The position numbers were made by a program, and so were the translations under genes. From NCBI RefSeq assembly GCF_003992625.1, contig NZ_RZMW01000042.1, forward strand, positions 55,341-119,340: DNA of 64,000 nucleotides, read 5' to 3'. Below the pieces are notes generated by a model. That model had not been told where the DNA came from. It did not search any database and saw nothing but the letters and a program-made list of their open reading frames with translations. How positions within the stretch are numbered: the first letter of the stretch is position 1; each line of letters opens with the position of its first letter. This DNA is from Pelagibacterium lentulum (GTDB lineage: Bacteria > Pseudomonadota > Alphaproteobacteria > Rhizobiales > Devosiaceae). Shown one piece after another: positions 46,842-55,692 of this stretch.

Positions 46842-46960
46842 CGAAAGTTAACAGGGAGGCGTCAAACAGAGGGAAGGAACCGCTCTGAAGAACCAGTAAA
46901 GACTGGATAACCAAAACCTAACGCGATCAGGTTAATTTTAACTTAACAAGACTCGCTTTT
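46813..46960 (-). ncRNA. Candidate 3'-UTR-derived small RNA with C-rich anti-SD loops
   Basis: From about 46960 to the terminator the minus strand folds into a CCAGU/ACUGG hairpin, then a CAGAG/CUCUG hairpin whose loop carries CGGUUCCUUCCC, then single-stranded GCCUCCCUG, then the terminator stem. C-rich UCCUUCC/CCUCCC loops of this kind are a hallmark of rhizobial small RNAs that target Shine-Dalgarno sequences. No convincing promoter is seen, so it may be processed from the DUF1192 mRNA. Confidence 0.35.
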
Positions 46961-46994
46961 TTAACCCTGACAAACAATGAACGCCCTTTTCCCT

Positions 46995-47174
46995 TCAGAA
47001 TTTAAACACGGCATCGGCCGCCGACTTGCTTTGGGTCTTGTTTTCTATAGCGTTTTCCAGCCTCGCGATCTCGCCTTTGAGCATCGCGATTTTTTCCTGC
47101 AATTCGTCGACCGATAGCGCGTCAAGAACCATGCCGATTTCATAATCGGCCTTTTTGGTTATATCATCGTCCAT
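46995..47174 (-). CDS. DUF1192 small protein
   Basis: 59 residues, one long amphipathic helix (YEIGMVLDALSVDELQEKIAMLKGEIARLE). Alphaproteobacterial DUF1192; function unknown. ATG 47174 has AGAGG 7 nt upstream. Confidence 0.85.
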   Translation of the reverse strand: MDDDITKKADYEIGMVLDALSVDELQEKIAMLKGEIARLENAIENKTQSKSAADAVFKF

Positions 47175-47236
47175 TTCATCACCTCTTGCCCACATCGCAT
47201 CTGGACATACTCTGCCCCAGTGCCATTATCAGGTCC

Positions 47237-48268
47237 ATGCAGATTCCAGATCAAATGCAAGCGGTTACGCTTTCGGGTCACGGTGGCCCGGATGTCCTCA
47301 CCGCCACCACCATTGCAACACCCCGCCCCGCGCCGGGAGAAGTTCTGATCAGGATCTTTGCGAGCGGCGTTAACGGCCCCGATATATCCCAACGTCAGGG
47401 CAATTATGCCCCACCCGCTGACGCATCTCCGCTACCCGGTCTTGAAGTTGCCGGAACGATTGCTGCCCTTGGTGAGAATGTCGACCAGTTCGCCCTTGGT
47501 GATTCCGTCGTCGCCCTGTGCAATGGCGGCGGATATGCCGAATATGTTGCAGTGCCCAAAGGGCAGGTTCTCCCCAAGCCGGAAAACTGGGATTGGGCCC
47601 AGGCCGCAACGATTCCGGAAACCTTTTTCACGCTGCAACAGACGCTGATCGGTCGCGCCAAACTGGCTCGCGGTAGTCATGTGCTTGTTCATGGTGGTGC
47701 AGGCGGCATCGGCGCCACCGCTATCCAGATGTGCGCCCGCATCGGGGCCATCCCCATCGCCACAGTTTCGTCCGATCAAAAGGCCGAATACGCAAAAGCC
47801 ATGGGCGCCGCCCATGTCATCAATTACCGGACCGAAGATTTTGTCGCGCGCACGCTGGAGATCACTGGCAACATGGGTGCCGATATCATCATCGATATTG
47901 TTGGCGGCGATTATGCCAATCGCAATCTCAAGGCAGCCGCGCGCGGAGGGCACATTCTGCAACTGGCTGTCCGGCAAGGTGCTCGCGCGGAGATCAATCT
48001 CGGGCTTGTGCTCATGAAAGCGCTTACCATTTCCGGCTCAACCCTTAGACCGCTGAACGCGCTGGAAAAGGCCGAACTGGCGCACGAACTCTATCGGACC
48101 ATCTGGCCTGCCATTGCCGATGGCACGATTCTGCCCCCGCGCATCCGCACCTTTGCCCTTGCAGACGCGCGCAAGGCGCACGAGGCCATGGAAGCGCCTG
48201 ACCATTTCGGCAAGATCGTGCTTCTGACCGATGCTGGTCGCGCGGCGCATACGCAAGCTTATGATTAA
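47237..48268 (+). CDS. Zinc-free quinone oxidoreductase family protein (MDR superfamily)
   Basis: 343 residues, medium-chain dehydrogenase fold. The N-terminal GroES-like domain with NGPDISQRQGNYAPP near 50 lacks the zinc-ligand Cys/His set of alcohol dehydrogenases. The NAD(P)-binding region has VLVHGGAGGIGATAIQMC near 150. Matches quinone oxidoreductase/NADPH:quinone reductase; substrate unknown. ATG 47237 has AGGTCC just upstream. Confidence 0.85.
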   Translation: MQIPDQMQAVTLSGHGGPDVLTATTIATPRPAPGEVLIRIFASGVNGPDISQRQGNYAPPADASPLPGLEVAGTIAALGENVDQFALGDSVVALCNGGGYAEYVAVPKGQVLPKPENWDWAQAATIPETFFTLQQTLIGRAKLARGSHVLVHGGAGGIGATAIQMCARIGAIPIATVSSDQKAEYAKAMGAAHVINYRTEDFVARTLEITGNMGADIIIDIVGGDYANRNLKAAARGGHILQLAVRQGARAEINLGLVLMKALTISGSTLRPLNALEKAELAHELYRTIWPAIADGTILPPRIRTFALADARKAHEAMEAPDHFGKIVLLTDAGRAAHTQAYD

Positions 48269-48380
48269 CATTGCATGAGCGCTTCGCTGCAACTATAGTG
48301 GCGCCAAATTCCCCCTCATTTCCATTTGGCGAGGCGGGCGGCCCCAAGAAAACCGGGCCGCGGCACAGGAGAGATTTATC

Positions 48381-49118
48381 ATGGCCACGCAATTGCTCAT
48401 GCCCAAGGCAACAGCCGTCTGGCTTGTTGAAAATACCGGTCTGACCTTCAAGCAGATCGCCGATTTCTGCACGCTACATCCCCTCGAAGTTCAGGGGATT
48501 GCCGATGGTGACGTGGCCGGCGGCATCAAGGGCGTCAGCCCGATCCAGAACGGTCAGCTCTCCCGCGAGGAAATCGCACGAGGCGAAGCGGACGAAAACT
48601 ACAAGCTCAGGATTTCCGAGCCCAAGGTAAAGGTGGCTGCCCCCAAGCGCCGAGGTCCACGCTATACGCCGACCTCGCGCCGTCACGAGCGACCCAATGC
48701 CATCAAATGGCTGGTGCGCAGCCATCCCGAACTCAAGGACGCTCAGATCATGCGCCTTGTCGGCACCACCAAATCGACCATCGAAGCAGTGCGTGAGGGC
48801 ACGCATTGGAACAGCGCCAATCTGCAGGCGATGGACCCGGTCACTCTCGGCCTCTGCACCCAGATCGAGCTTGATATGGAAGTGCGCAAGGCTGCGCGCA
48901 GCGCTGGCATAACGGAAGATGCACCTGAAGGCACCCGCCTGATGACAGCCGAAGAAGCGCTTAGCCGCGCACGCCATGAAACCGATGAGGATGGCGTAAC
49001 TTTCGACCAGGACCCGGTCGAGACCGAGCGCGAAGCTGAATACGAAGCCGATTCGGTCTTTGCCAAGCTCAAGTCTCTCAAGGGTGACACCGATACCGAC
49101 GAAGACGATCGCAACTGA
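48381..49118 (+). CDS. trcR: DUF1013 protein, TrcR-type cell-cycle regulator
   Basis: 245 residues. The DUF1013/TrcR family, conserved in alphaproteobacteria and implicated in cell-cycle transcription with RNA polymerase. Landmarks: KATAVWLVENTGLTFKQIADFC near 9-30 and NAIKWLVRSHPELKDAQIMRLVGTTKSTIEAVREGTHW near 108-145; acidic C-terminus. GGAG precedes the ATG. Confidence 0.88.
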   Translation: MATQLLMPKATAVWLVENTGLTFKQIADFCTLHPLEVQGIADGDVAGGIKGVSPIQNGQLSREEIARGEADENYKLRISEPKVKVAAPKRRGPRYTPTSRRHERPNAIKWLVRSHPELKDAQIMRLVGTTKSTIEAVREGTHWNSANLQAMDPVTLGLCTQIELDMEVRKAARSAGITEDAPEGTRLMTAEEALSRARHETDEDGVTFDQDPVETEREAEYEADSVFAKLKSLKGDTDTDEDDRN

Positions 49119-49136
49119 TCCCGATCGAATAATCCC

Positions 49137-49169
49137 AAAGGGCAGCCCGATACCGGCGCTGCCCTTTTT
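49137..49169 (+). terminator. Rho-independent terminator after trcR
   Basis: AAAGGGCAGC and GCTGCCCTTT arms with a T-run, 18 nt past the trcR stop. Confidence 0.9.
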
Positions 49170-49211
49170 CTTGCTGTCCCTCCAGTTCCTTCTTGATCCG
49201 GCACATGGACA

Positions 49212-49967
49212 ATGTTTGACCTGAGCTTTTTTCTTGTTGCCGGATTGGCTGTGATTCTTGTCGGACTCTCCAAGTCCGGGCTGGTCGTAAGCCTTGGTGC
49301 CGTCGGCGTACCGCTTCTCACCCTTGTCATGCCCGCACGCGATGCCGCAGGCATGATGCTGCCCATTCTTCTGGTTCTCGATGCCATTGCGCTCTTTGTC
49401 TATCGGCGCGAATTCGACTGGAAGATCCTCTGGATATTGCTGCCTGGCGCCATTGCCGGAACCGGCATCGCCTGGGCGCTTTCGGCCGTTGTCGATGAAG
49501 CGGCAGTGCGCCTCGCCATTGGCCTCATTACCGTGCTCTTTGTGCTCGACGCATGGTTTCCGCTGCGCAAGAAGCTTGAAAATCTGCCCCCATCAAAACC
49601 CTGGGGCAGTTTTTGGGGGGCCATTGCCGGCTTCACCAGCTTTGTCAGCCATACCGGAGGGCCGCCAATCCAGATCTATCTTTTGCCGCTGAAATTGCGG
49701 CCAGCTCTGTTTGCCGGCACCAATGCGGTGTTCTTTGCCGTCGTTAATACGCTGAAACTGATCCCCTATTTCACCTTGGGGCAGCTTTCCGTCTCCAATA
49801 TGCAGGCAGCACTTTATCTGCTACCGCTGGCCGTCGCTGGTATGATTGCGGGTGTTTTCATGGTTCGGCGTATCGACACCGGCCTGTTTTACACCATCGC
49901 CTATTGGCTGTTGCTCGCGCTGGGCGCCAAGCTTGTCTATGACGGTATCGTCGGAATATTTTTCTAG
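49212..49967 (+). CDS. TSUP/TauE-SafE family permease
   Basis: 251 residues, 7-8 TM helices, with the duplicated halves of the family: VILVGLSKSGLVVSLGAVGVPLL near 18 and FTSFVSHTGGPPIQIYLLPLK near 140, the GGPP motif. Likely exporter or importer of sulfite, organosulfonate or similar anions; substrate unknown. Stands alone. Confidence 0.85.
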   Translation: MFDLSFFLVAGLAVILVGLSKSGLVVSLGAVGVPLLTLVMPARDAAGMMLPILLVLDAIALFVYRREFDWKILWILLPGAIAGTGIAWALSAVVDEAAVRLAIGLITVLFVLDAWFPLRKKLENLPPSKPWGSFWGAIAGFTSFVSHTGGPPIQIYLLPLKLRPALFAGTNAVFFAVVNTLKLIPYFTLGQLSVSNMQAALYLLPLAVAGMIAGVFMVRRIDTGLFYTIAYWLLLALGAKLVYDGIVGIFF

Positions 49968-50100
49968 AACGTGTCCAGCAAAAGCATGTCCTTGGATCTG
50001 ATGCGAGGGCGGAAACGGTTTTGCGGTTCCGACACGCGACAAAACAAAGACTTAGAGCCGGGCTCTGAGTCCATCAAAGCCTGAACGGCTCTAGAGCAGA
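49968..50100. repeat. Rhizobial-type palindromic intergenic element (RIME-like)
   Basis: Carries the widespread pattern: CGGAAAC/GGTTCCG arms around GGTTTT, then ACGCGACAAAACAAAGACTTA and the palindrome AGAGCC-G-GGCTCT, and a second GGCTCTAGAGC near 50085. Such elements recur many times in Rhizobiales genomes. Named from memory of the family, not by search. Confidence 0.65.
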
Positions 50101-50107
50101 AAATTAC

Positions 50108-50140
50108 GAAAAAAGGCCGCAGCATATTGCCGTGGCCTTA
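50108..50140 (-). terminator. Terminator downstream of the minus-strand ydcH gene
   Basis: Minus strand: AAGGCCACGGCA-ATA-TGCTGCGGCCTT with one mismatch and a G-U pair, then TTTTTCG, 100 nt past the gene's stop. Confidence 0.75.
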
Positions 50141-50240
50141 CGTGCATGCCGCACATTTTTAGATGCTAGTCTCACCGCCAGAACTGGGTCGTCTGCTTGG
50201 CGGCCTTATCTGATAAAGCTGTGTCAGACCTCTTGCAGGG

Positions 50241-50420
50241 TCAGTGCGTCGTCACTTCACCTTGCGCTCGTGTCATCTCATCTTTGAGTTCAAGCTTTTT
50301 CCGCTTGAGAGCGGCGATAAGCAGGGCATCGCGCGCCGGGTGGCGCATTTCCTGCTCGATCTTGCGTTCAAGATCCTGGTGTCGCCGCTCCAGAGAGCTG
50401 ATGTAAGTTTGTGAGGTCAT
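50241..50420 (-). CDS. YdcH/DUF465 small protein 1
   Basis: 59 residues, a helical hairpin protein: LERRHQDLERKIEQEMRHPARDALLIAALKRKKLELKDEM. The family's function is unknown. ATG with AAGGAG upstream. Divergent from a second DUF465 gene 150 nt away. Confidence 0.88.
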   Translation of the reverse strand: MTSQTYISSLERRHQDLERKIEQEMRHPARDALLIAALKRKKLELKDEMTRAQGEVTTH

Positions 50421-50570
50421 AGTCACTCCTTTCATCACGTGAACGACAATATCGTCACAAACTTTGAAGCTTTTGTCCAATGGCAAATCTGTGGCAATAA
50501 GAGATTGTGAACCCGCATCGGTGAAAAGGTATGGTTCCACCTTGCCACCCGGCGTCCAAAAGGAATTGAA

Positions 50571-50786
50571 ATGCTGCCAATGGACAAGCAACACGAGGCC
50601 AAACTCGGTCTGGAATTGGCAACAAAAAGGCAGGAGCACGCCGATCTCGATGCCGCGATTGCCACGCTTTCCGCTTCCGGGCTGGCCGATGCGACGCTGC
50701 TTCAACGGCTGAAAAAACGCAAGCTCGCCCTGAAGGACCGCATAACCGAACTCGAACGGCACCTTCTGCCTGATATCATCGCGTAA
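50571..50786 (+). CDS. YdcH/DUF465 small protein 2
   Basis: 71 residues, same helical hairpin (LELATKRQEHADLDAAIATLSASGLADATLLQRLKKRKLALKDRITELE). AGGA 6 nt before ATG. The two copies share the KRKKLxLKD core, so they are paralogues sharing the divergent promoter region. Confidence 0.88.
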   Translation: MLPMDKQHEAKLGLELATKRQEHADLDAAIATLSASGLADATLLQRLKKRKLALKDRITELERHLLPDIIA

Positions 50787-50876
50787 CGGTTGCGCGTCGC
50801 CAATTAAATTGACCTAGCCACTCATCTTTTGTAACTGGGTAGCTGTTATTTTCAATATCTATGAATCGGCTCTCCC

Positions 50877-51689
50877 ATGGAAAACCAGTCGCGCTCTGTT
50901 GAGCGCATTCGTCACGAGTTGAAATTTCGCATCGCCACGGTGGAAAGCGCTGAAAGCATTTCTCCCAAAATGGTGCGCATAACGCTCAAAAGCGATGAGT
51001 TTGCCGATTTTGTAAGCCTTGCCTATGATGATCACTGCAAGGTCTTTTTCCCTGAACCGGGAAAATCTCTCGATGTAAAGCCGACGGCCGGCGCCAACGG
51101 GCTGTCTTTTCCCGATGGCCGGCGTCCCGAAGCGCGTGACTACACCCCACGCTTTTACGACAACGACGCAAAAACCCTGACGCTCGATTTCGTTCTGCAC
51201 GGAGATGGTCCGGCCTCGACCTGGGCACAAGCGGCAAAGACAGGCGACAGCATCGGTATCGGCGGGCCGCGTGGCTCATTCGTCTTGCGCGGAACATTTG
51301 ACTGGTATTTGCTGATCGGGGACGAAACCGCGCTGCCTGCCATCGGGCGCCGGATCGAAGAACTGCCGGCCGATGCCAAGGTCATAGCGCTGATTGAAGT
51401 CGCCGACCTTTCGGAAAAGCAGAGTTTTGACGCCCCCGCCGATTGCGAAATCATCTGGCTGCCGCGCGATGGGGCCGAGCCGGGCACCACCGATTTGCTG
51501 CTCAACGCCGCAAAGGCTCTCACCCTGCCTTCTGGCGACGGCTACATCTTCGCTGCCGGTGAAGCCAGAATAAGCAAATCGATTCGCGCTCATTTCGTCG
51601 ACGGCCTGGGCCATAACCCGGACTGGATAAAGGCCGCAGGCTATTGGCAGCTAGGCAGCGAAGATTTCGACGACGGTCACGCGCACTGA
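50877..51689 (+). CDS. Siderophore-interacting protein (FAD-dependent ferric reductase family)
   Basis: 270 residues. FAD-binding RDYTPRFYDND near 83 and the nucleotide-binding PAIGRRIEELPADAKVIALIEV region near 158, EIIWLPRDG and YIFAAGEA near 222. Members (ViuB/SIP) reduce ferric siderophores in the cytoplasm with NAD(P)H. No siderophore transport gene lies beside it. Confidence 0.9.
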   Translation: MENQSRSVERIRHELKFRIATVESAESISPKMVRITLKSDEFADFVSLAYDDHCKVFFPEPGKSLDVKPTAGANGLSFPDGRRPEARDYTPRFYDNDAKTLTLDFVLHGDGPASTWAQAAKTGDSIGIGGPRGSFVLRGTFDWYLLIGDETALPAIGRRIEELPADAKVIALIEVADLSEKQSFDAPADCEIIWLPRDGAEPGTTDLLLNAAKALTLPSGDGYIFAAGEARISKSIRAHFVDGLGHNPDWIKAAGYWQLGSEDFDDGHAH

Positions 51690-51725
51690 TTGCCTTTCAG
51701 GCAGGCTGAAGCGCCTTTTCATCTT

Positions 51726-51765
51726 GTCTCACGGCGCGCACCACTACGGGCATGATGCTCGTCGC
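51726..51765. repeat. Dispersed intergenic repeat, second copy (partner of 91-131)
   Basis: 38/40 identity to the reverse complement of 91-130: two substitutions, at positions 21 and 31 of the unit. It starts 37 nt past the siderophore-interacting gene's stop. Confidence 0.85.
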
Positions 51766-51814
51766 AACGCTGGCAACAGCGTGGCTCAAATGTTGGCCGA
51801 CCTATGCGGCTTCG

Positions 51815-51835
51815 CCCGCGGGCTTGATCCGCGGG
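51815..51835. repeat. REP-like palindrome between convergent genes
   Basis: CCCGCGG-GCTTGAT-CCGCGGG, a perfect 7-bp hairpin. The form CCCGCGG...CCGCGGG with ATCAAG is frequent between genes of Rhizobiales. It lies just past the helicase stop. Confidence 0.7.
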
Positions 51836-51856
51836 TCTGTGCCCCAAGCAACGCCG

Positions 51857-53674
51857 TTACCCGAAATCCGGGCCTTGCGGGCCTTTCGCGCGGCGGGTTC
51901 GTGGCTTGTTTCCGGCCGGTTTGAACTTTGTCTTTCCCGCGGCTGATTTGGGCTTGCCGTTGCGTTTGCCATAACCTGCCTTGCCCTTTTTCGGATGCGG
52001 AGCGAAATCGGGTGATTCACCGGTCTGGGTAATGGTGACGCCCTTTTCGCCGCTGCCGCCTATCGCCAGCGTTTGCGCATAGCGCGCTGCCATATCGCCG
52101 GAAATCTGGAAACGCGTTTCGGTGTCCTCGATCTTGATCGAACCGACATCCTTTTTGGTCACGCCGCCAGCCTTGCAGATCATTGGCAGAAGCCACTTGG
52201 GATCGGCACGATGCTTGCGGCCAAGAGAAAGCGAGAACCAGACACCATCTTCCATATCCGGCTTGCGCGGTCCGCGTTCGGATGGTGCACCATCATGCTG
52301 GCCGCTGCGCGCACCCTTTTCGCGCCCCGTCGGCACCGGTGTATCGGAAATCTCCTCCGGGGCCGGTCGTGCCGCCCGCTGCTGACGCAGATAGGCGATG
52401 GCCAGTTGCTCTGCCGAAAGGCTCTCAACCAGCCTTCCAACCATTTCCGCTTCGTCCTCCTGAATCGGCGAAATGGCCTGCGCTTCATCAAGAATACGCT
52501 GATTGTAATGAGCATCGATATCCGCGCTTGTTGGCGCCGCGCGATAGCCCGCATCGATATTTGCGAATTTGAGCACGCGCGAGGCACCATTGCGCCGGTG
52601 CTGCGGCACGATCAGAACACAGACGCCCTTGCGCCCGGCGCGCCCGGTCCTTCCCGAGCGATGCAGCAGCGTTTCGGGATTGGTCGGCAAATCCGCATGG
52701 ACCACAAGATCGAGATTGGGCAGATCGATACCGCGCGCAGCAACATCGGTTGCAACGCAAACCCTGGCCCGGCCATCCCGCATGGCCTGCAATGCGTTGG
52801 TGCGCTCGCTCTGGGTCAGTTCGCCCGAAAGCGCCACAACCGAAAATCCGCGATTGGAAAGCCGCGCCGTCAAATGCTTGACCGCGTCGCGCGTCTGGCA
52901 AAAGACGATGGCATTGGACTGGTCGAAATACAAAAGCGTGTTGATGATCGCGTGTTCGCGCTCGTCCTTGGCGACCACCATCACCTGATAATCGATATCG
53001 GCATGGCGCTCGGTTGCGCTGGTTGCCGTGAGCCGCACGGCGTCGCGCTGAAAGGTCTTTGCCAGTTTGGCAATCGCGGGTGGCACAGTTGCCGAAAACA
53101 GAAGCGTGCGGCGTTCGACAGGTGCAGCATCGAGAATGAATTCAAGATCCTCGCGAAAGCCCAAATCGAGCATTTCATCGGCTTCATCGAGCACAACTGC
53201 CTTGATCCCGGAAAGATCCAGCGCCCGCCTGGTGATATGGTCACGCAACCGACCCGGTGTACCCACAACAATATGGGCACCGCGCTCAAGATTGCGGCGC
53301 TCGGTCCTGATGTCCATGCCGCCGACGCAAGATGCCGTGCGTACGCCCGTATCGCCATAAAGCCAGTTGAGTTCGCGCTGCACCTGCAGGGCCAACTCCC
53401 GCGTCGGCGCAATGACCAGCGCCAAAGGCGTGTCTGCCGGCAAGAACTGATCCTGTCCGGAAAGCAGCGTTGGCGCGATCGCAATCCCGAATGCAACGGT
53501 CTTGCCCGAGCCGGTCTGGGCCGAAACAAGAAGATCGGCATTTTCGCAGCGCTCTTCAAGAACGCCGAGCTGAACCGGTGTCAGCGTTTCGTAGCCTTTT
53601 TTCTCCAGCGCGCGCGCAAGAGCGGGATGAATCGCGGCGGGCAAGCCGGACGCGGCATGTGTATCTGAGTGCAT
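51857..53674 (-). CDS. DEAD-box RNA helicase with C-terminal RNA-binding domain
   Basis: 605 residues. Helicase core at about 15-370: Q-motif LTPVQLGVLE, Walker A SAQTGSGKT near 47, VLDEADEMLDLGF near 155, SATVPPAI, GRTGRAGRKG near 330. A DbpA-type RNA-binding domain follows near 465-545 (KADPKWLLPMICKAGGVTKKDVGSIKIEDTETRFQI) and a basic Lys/Gly/Arg tail. ATG 53674 gives MHSDTHAASG; an in-frame extension upstream is unsupported. Likely RNA remodelling, ribosome assembly or cold adaptation. Confidence 0.93.
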   Translation of the reverse strand: MHSDTHAASGLPAAIHPALARALEKKGYETLTPVQLGVLEERCENADLLVSAQTGSGKTVAFGIAIAPTLLSGQDQFLPADTPLALVIAPTRELALQVQRELNWLYGDTGVRTASCVGGMDIRTERRNLERGAHIVVGTPGRLRDHITRRALDLSGIKAVVLDEADEMLDLGFREDLEFILDAAPVERRTLLFSATVPPAIAKLAKTFQRDAVRLTATSATERHADIDYQVMVVAKDEREHAIINTLLYFDQSNAIVFCQTRDAVKHLTARLSNRGFSVVALSGELTQSERTNALQAMRDGRARVCVATDVAARGIDLPNLDLVVHADLPTNPETLLHRSGRTGRAGRKGVCVLIVPQHRRNGASRVLKFANIDAGYRAAPTSADIDAHYNQRILDEAQAISPIQEDEAEMVGRLVESLSAEQLAIAYLRQQRAARPAPEEISDTPVPTGREKGARSGQHDGAPSERGPRKPDMEDGVWFSLSLGRKHRADPKWLLPMICKAGGVTKKDVGSIKIEDTETRFQISGDMAARYAQTLAIGGSGEKGVTITQTGESPDFAPHPKKGKAGYGKRNGKPKSAAGKTKFKPAGNKPRTRRAKGPQGPDFG

Positions 53675-53987
53675 GAAATGCAAAGCCTTTGAAAATGAGC
53701 CGGAGCGTCTTTTGACATCCCCTGGCTCGGAACCGTTAGCAGGCCATCGGCAAAGCCGGCCTGCCCCAAAAAGCAATGGCGCTTTTTTATCCCAACTCCC
53801 CGATGCCCAAATACGGCCCCGGATTTCCAAGCGCAGCCTATGCTTGCCTTTCTCTAACGCCAGTTTGGCCTGCTTCGTCCAGTAAAACCTTCAAAATGAG
53901 CAAATTTTCTTGGTCGCCCCTGCCCTTTGCTTGATGGCGTTCCCCAATTCGGCTACAGGCTATTTTTGCCTTGAGGGGGATAATCGC
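53675..53987. other. Gene-free divergent region between helicase and purE
   Basis: No gene. It contains both promoters, which I cannot place with confidence, and on the helicase side a strong hairpin at 53739-53764. Confidence 0.6.
53739..53764 (-). promoter_or_regulatory. Hairpin in the helicase 5' leader
   Basis: GCAGGC...GCCTGC closes an inner CGGC-AAA-GCCG stem, 65-90 nt upstream of the helicase ATG. No U-tract on the minus strand. Confidence 0.45.
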
Positions 53988-54482
53988 GTGCAGACCTCAC
54001 CACCAATTGCCATCGTCATGGGTAGCCAATCCGATTGGCCCACGATGCGCTTTGCCGCCGAAACGCTCGATGCGCTTAAGATCGACTATGAAGCGCGTAT
54101 CGTTTCCGCCCACCGCACGCCCCACCGCATGGTCAGTTTTGCCACCAATGCCCGCGAGGAAGGCTTTCAGGTCATCATTGCCGGTGCAGGCGGGGCGGCA
54201 CACCTGCCCGGCATGATTGCATCGATGACCACATTGCCCGTTTTCGGCGTGCCGGTGGAAAGCAAGGCCCTGCGCGGCGAGGACAGTTTGCTCTCGATCG
54301 TGCAGATGCCCGGCGGTGTTCCGGTCGGCACGCTGGCCATCGGCAAACCCGGCGCCATCAATGCCGCCCTGCTGGCTGCCTCGGTCCTGAGCCTTATGGA
54401 CGAGGACCTTGCCGAACGCCTGGCCGACTGGCGCGCGCGCCAGACCGATTCCGTTCCCGAGTTCCCCCGCGACAATGACTGA
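53988..54482 (+). CDS. purE: N5-carboxyaminoimidazole ribonucleotide mutase
   Basis: 164 residues. Converts N5-CAIR to CAIR in purine synthesis. [10 protein letters not shown] near 11, [10 protein letters not shown] near 38, [11 protein letters not shown] near 66. GTG 53988 with AGGGGG 9 nt upstream is preferred. Overlaps purK by 8 nt. Confidence 0.96.
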   Translation: MQTSPPIAIVMGSQSDWPTMRFAAETLDALKIDYEARIVSAHRTPHRMVSFATNAREEGFQVIIAGAGGAAHLPGMIASMTTLPVFGVPVESKALRGEDSLLSIVQMPGGVPVGTLAIGKPGAINAALLAASVLSLMDEDLAERLADWRARQTDSVPEFPRDND

Positions 54483-55548
54483 CCGTAAGATTATGGCGCC
54501 TAGCGCCCGCATCGGCATACTTGGCGGCGGCCAGCTTGGCCGCATGCTCTCGCTTGCCGCAAGCCAGCTCGGTATGCGCACCCATATCTTTTGCCCGGAC
54601 GAAAACAGCCCCGCCTTTGAGGTAACCCCCCACAAGACCGTTGCGGGCTATGATGATGAAGCAGCGCTGGAGCGCTTCGCGCGATCGGTCGATCTTGTAA
54701 CCTATGAATTTGAGAATGTGCCGGTCACTTCGGCCAAGTTTCTGGAAAAATTCTGCCCGGTTTTTCCAGGCCCAATGGCGCTTGAGGTTTCTCAAGATCG
54801 ATTGACAGAAAAAGCCTTCCTGACCGGGGCCGGTGTCGCCGTCGCGCCATACCGGCCTGTTTCAAGCCCTGTCGAACTGAATAAGGCCATTGCCGAAATC
54901 GGTCTGCCCGCGGTGCTCAAGACCACGCGGCTGGGCTATGACGGCAAGGGTCAGCGCACAATCGGCAGCAACAAGGACGCTCAGGCAGTCTTTGACCAGA
55001 TCGGCGGCGTCCAGCTGGTTCTGGAAGGGTTTATTGCATTCGAGCGCGAGATTTCGGTGATCGTGGCCCGGCGCGCCGATGGGGAAGTCGTAACTTACGA
55101 GCCTGCTGAAAACGTCCATGAGAACCACATTCTCAAGACCTCGACGCTGCCCGCCACGATCAGTACCGAAACCGCACAAGCTGCGCGCGACGCGGCGGCG
55201 AAAATCGCCAATGCGCTGGATTATGTCGGAGTCATGGGCGTCGAATTCTTCGTGCTGCCCGATGGCGGCCTGCTGGTCAATGAAATCGCGCCGCGGGTTC
55301 ATAATTCAGGCCACTGGACGCAGGCCGTCTGCCTCACCGATCAGTTTGAAAATCATATAAGGGCGATCTGCGGCTGGCCGCTTGGCGAAACCACACGGCT
55401 GGCCGATGTGACTATGGAAAACCTGATCGGCGACGAGATTTTCGAGATCGCGCAACTTTCAGCATCCGGTCAGCCCCATGTCTATGGAAAGACCCAGGCG
55501 CGACCGCGCCGCAAAATGGGACACATCAACCGGCTGGGCGGCAAATAA
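54475..55548 (+). CDS. purK: N5-carboxyaminoimidazole ribonucleotide synthase
   Basis: 357 residues, ATP-grasp. Makes N5-CAIR from AIR, bicarbonate and [27 protein letters not shown] at the N-terminus; ATP-grasp [12 protein letters not shown] near 130 and [15 protein letters not shown] near 270. ATG 54475, coupled to purE. Confidence 0.96.
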   Translation: MTDRKIMAPSARIGILGGGQLGRMLSLAASQLGMRTHIFCPDENSPAFEVTPHKTVAGYDDEAALERFARSVDLVTYEFENVPVTSAKFLEKFCPVFPGPMALEVSQDRLTEKAFLTGAGVAVAPYRPVSSPVELNKAIAEIGLPAVLKTTRLGYDGKGQRTIGSNKDAQAVFDQIGGVQLVLEGFIAFEREISVIVARRADGEVVTYEPAENVHENHILKTSTLPATISTETAQAARDAAAKIANALDYVGVMGVEFFVLPDGGLLVNEIAPRVHNSGHWTQAVCLTDQFENHIRAICGWPLGETTRLADVTMENLIGDEIFEIAQLSASGQPHVYGKTQARPRRKMGHINRLGGK

Positions 55549-55692
55549 AGCGTAAAGCCAGTGGACAAAGCCCGACTCTTCTGTTAGTTACCGCGACCAC
55601 GGTGACTGGCGAAAGCTGGTCGGCGCCACTCTCTTTTTGAGCTTGGCGTTTTCAATCAACTGAATTTTAGCTTTGAAAGGGCGGTGTGCCGC

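Larger units (their letters stand above)
46685..46994. other. Gene-free stretch with structured minus-strand RNA
   Basis: No protein gene. On the minus strand it holds, in order, two small hairpins (CCAGT/ACTGG near 46906-46893 and CAGAG/CTCTG near 46887-46867) and an intrinsic terminator. See the candidate sRNA. Confidence 0.6.

Noticed and set aside
52073-53668. A 531-codon plus-strand frame
   Set aside because: It is antisense to the DEAD-box helicase, whose motifs are all on the minus strand.
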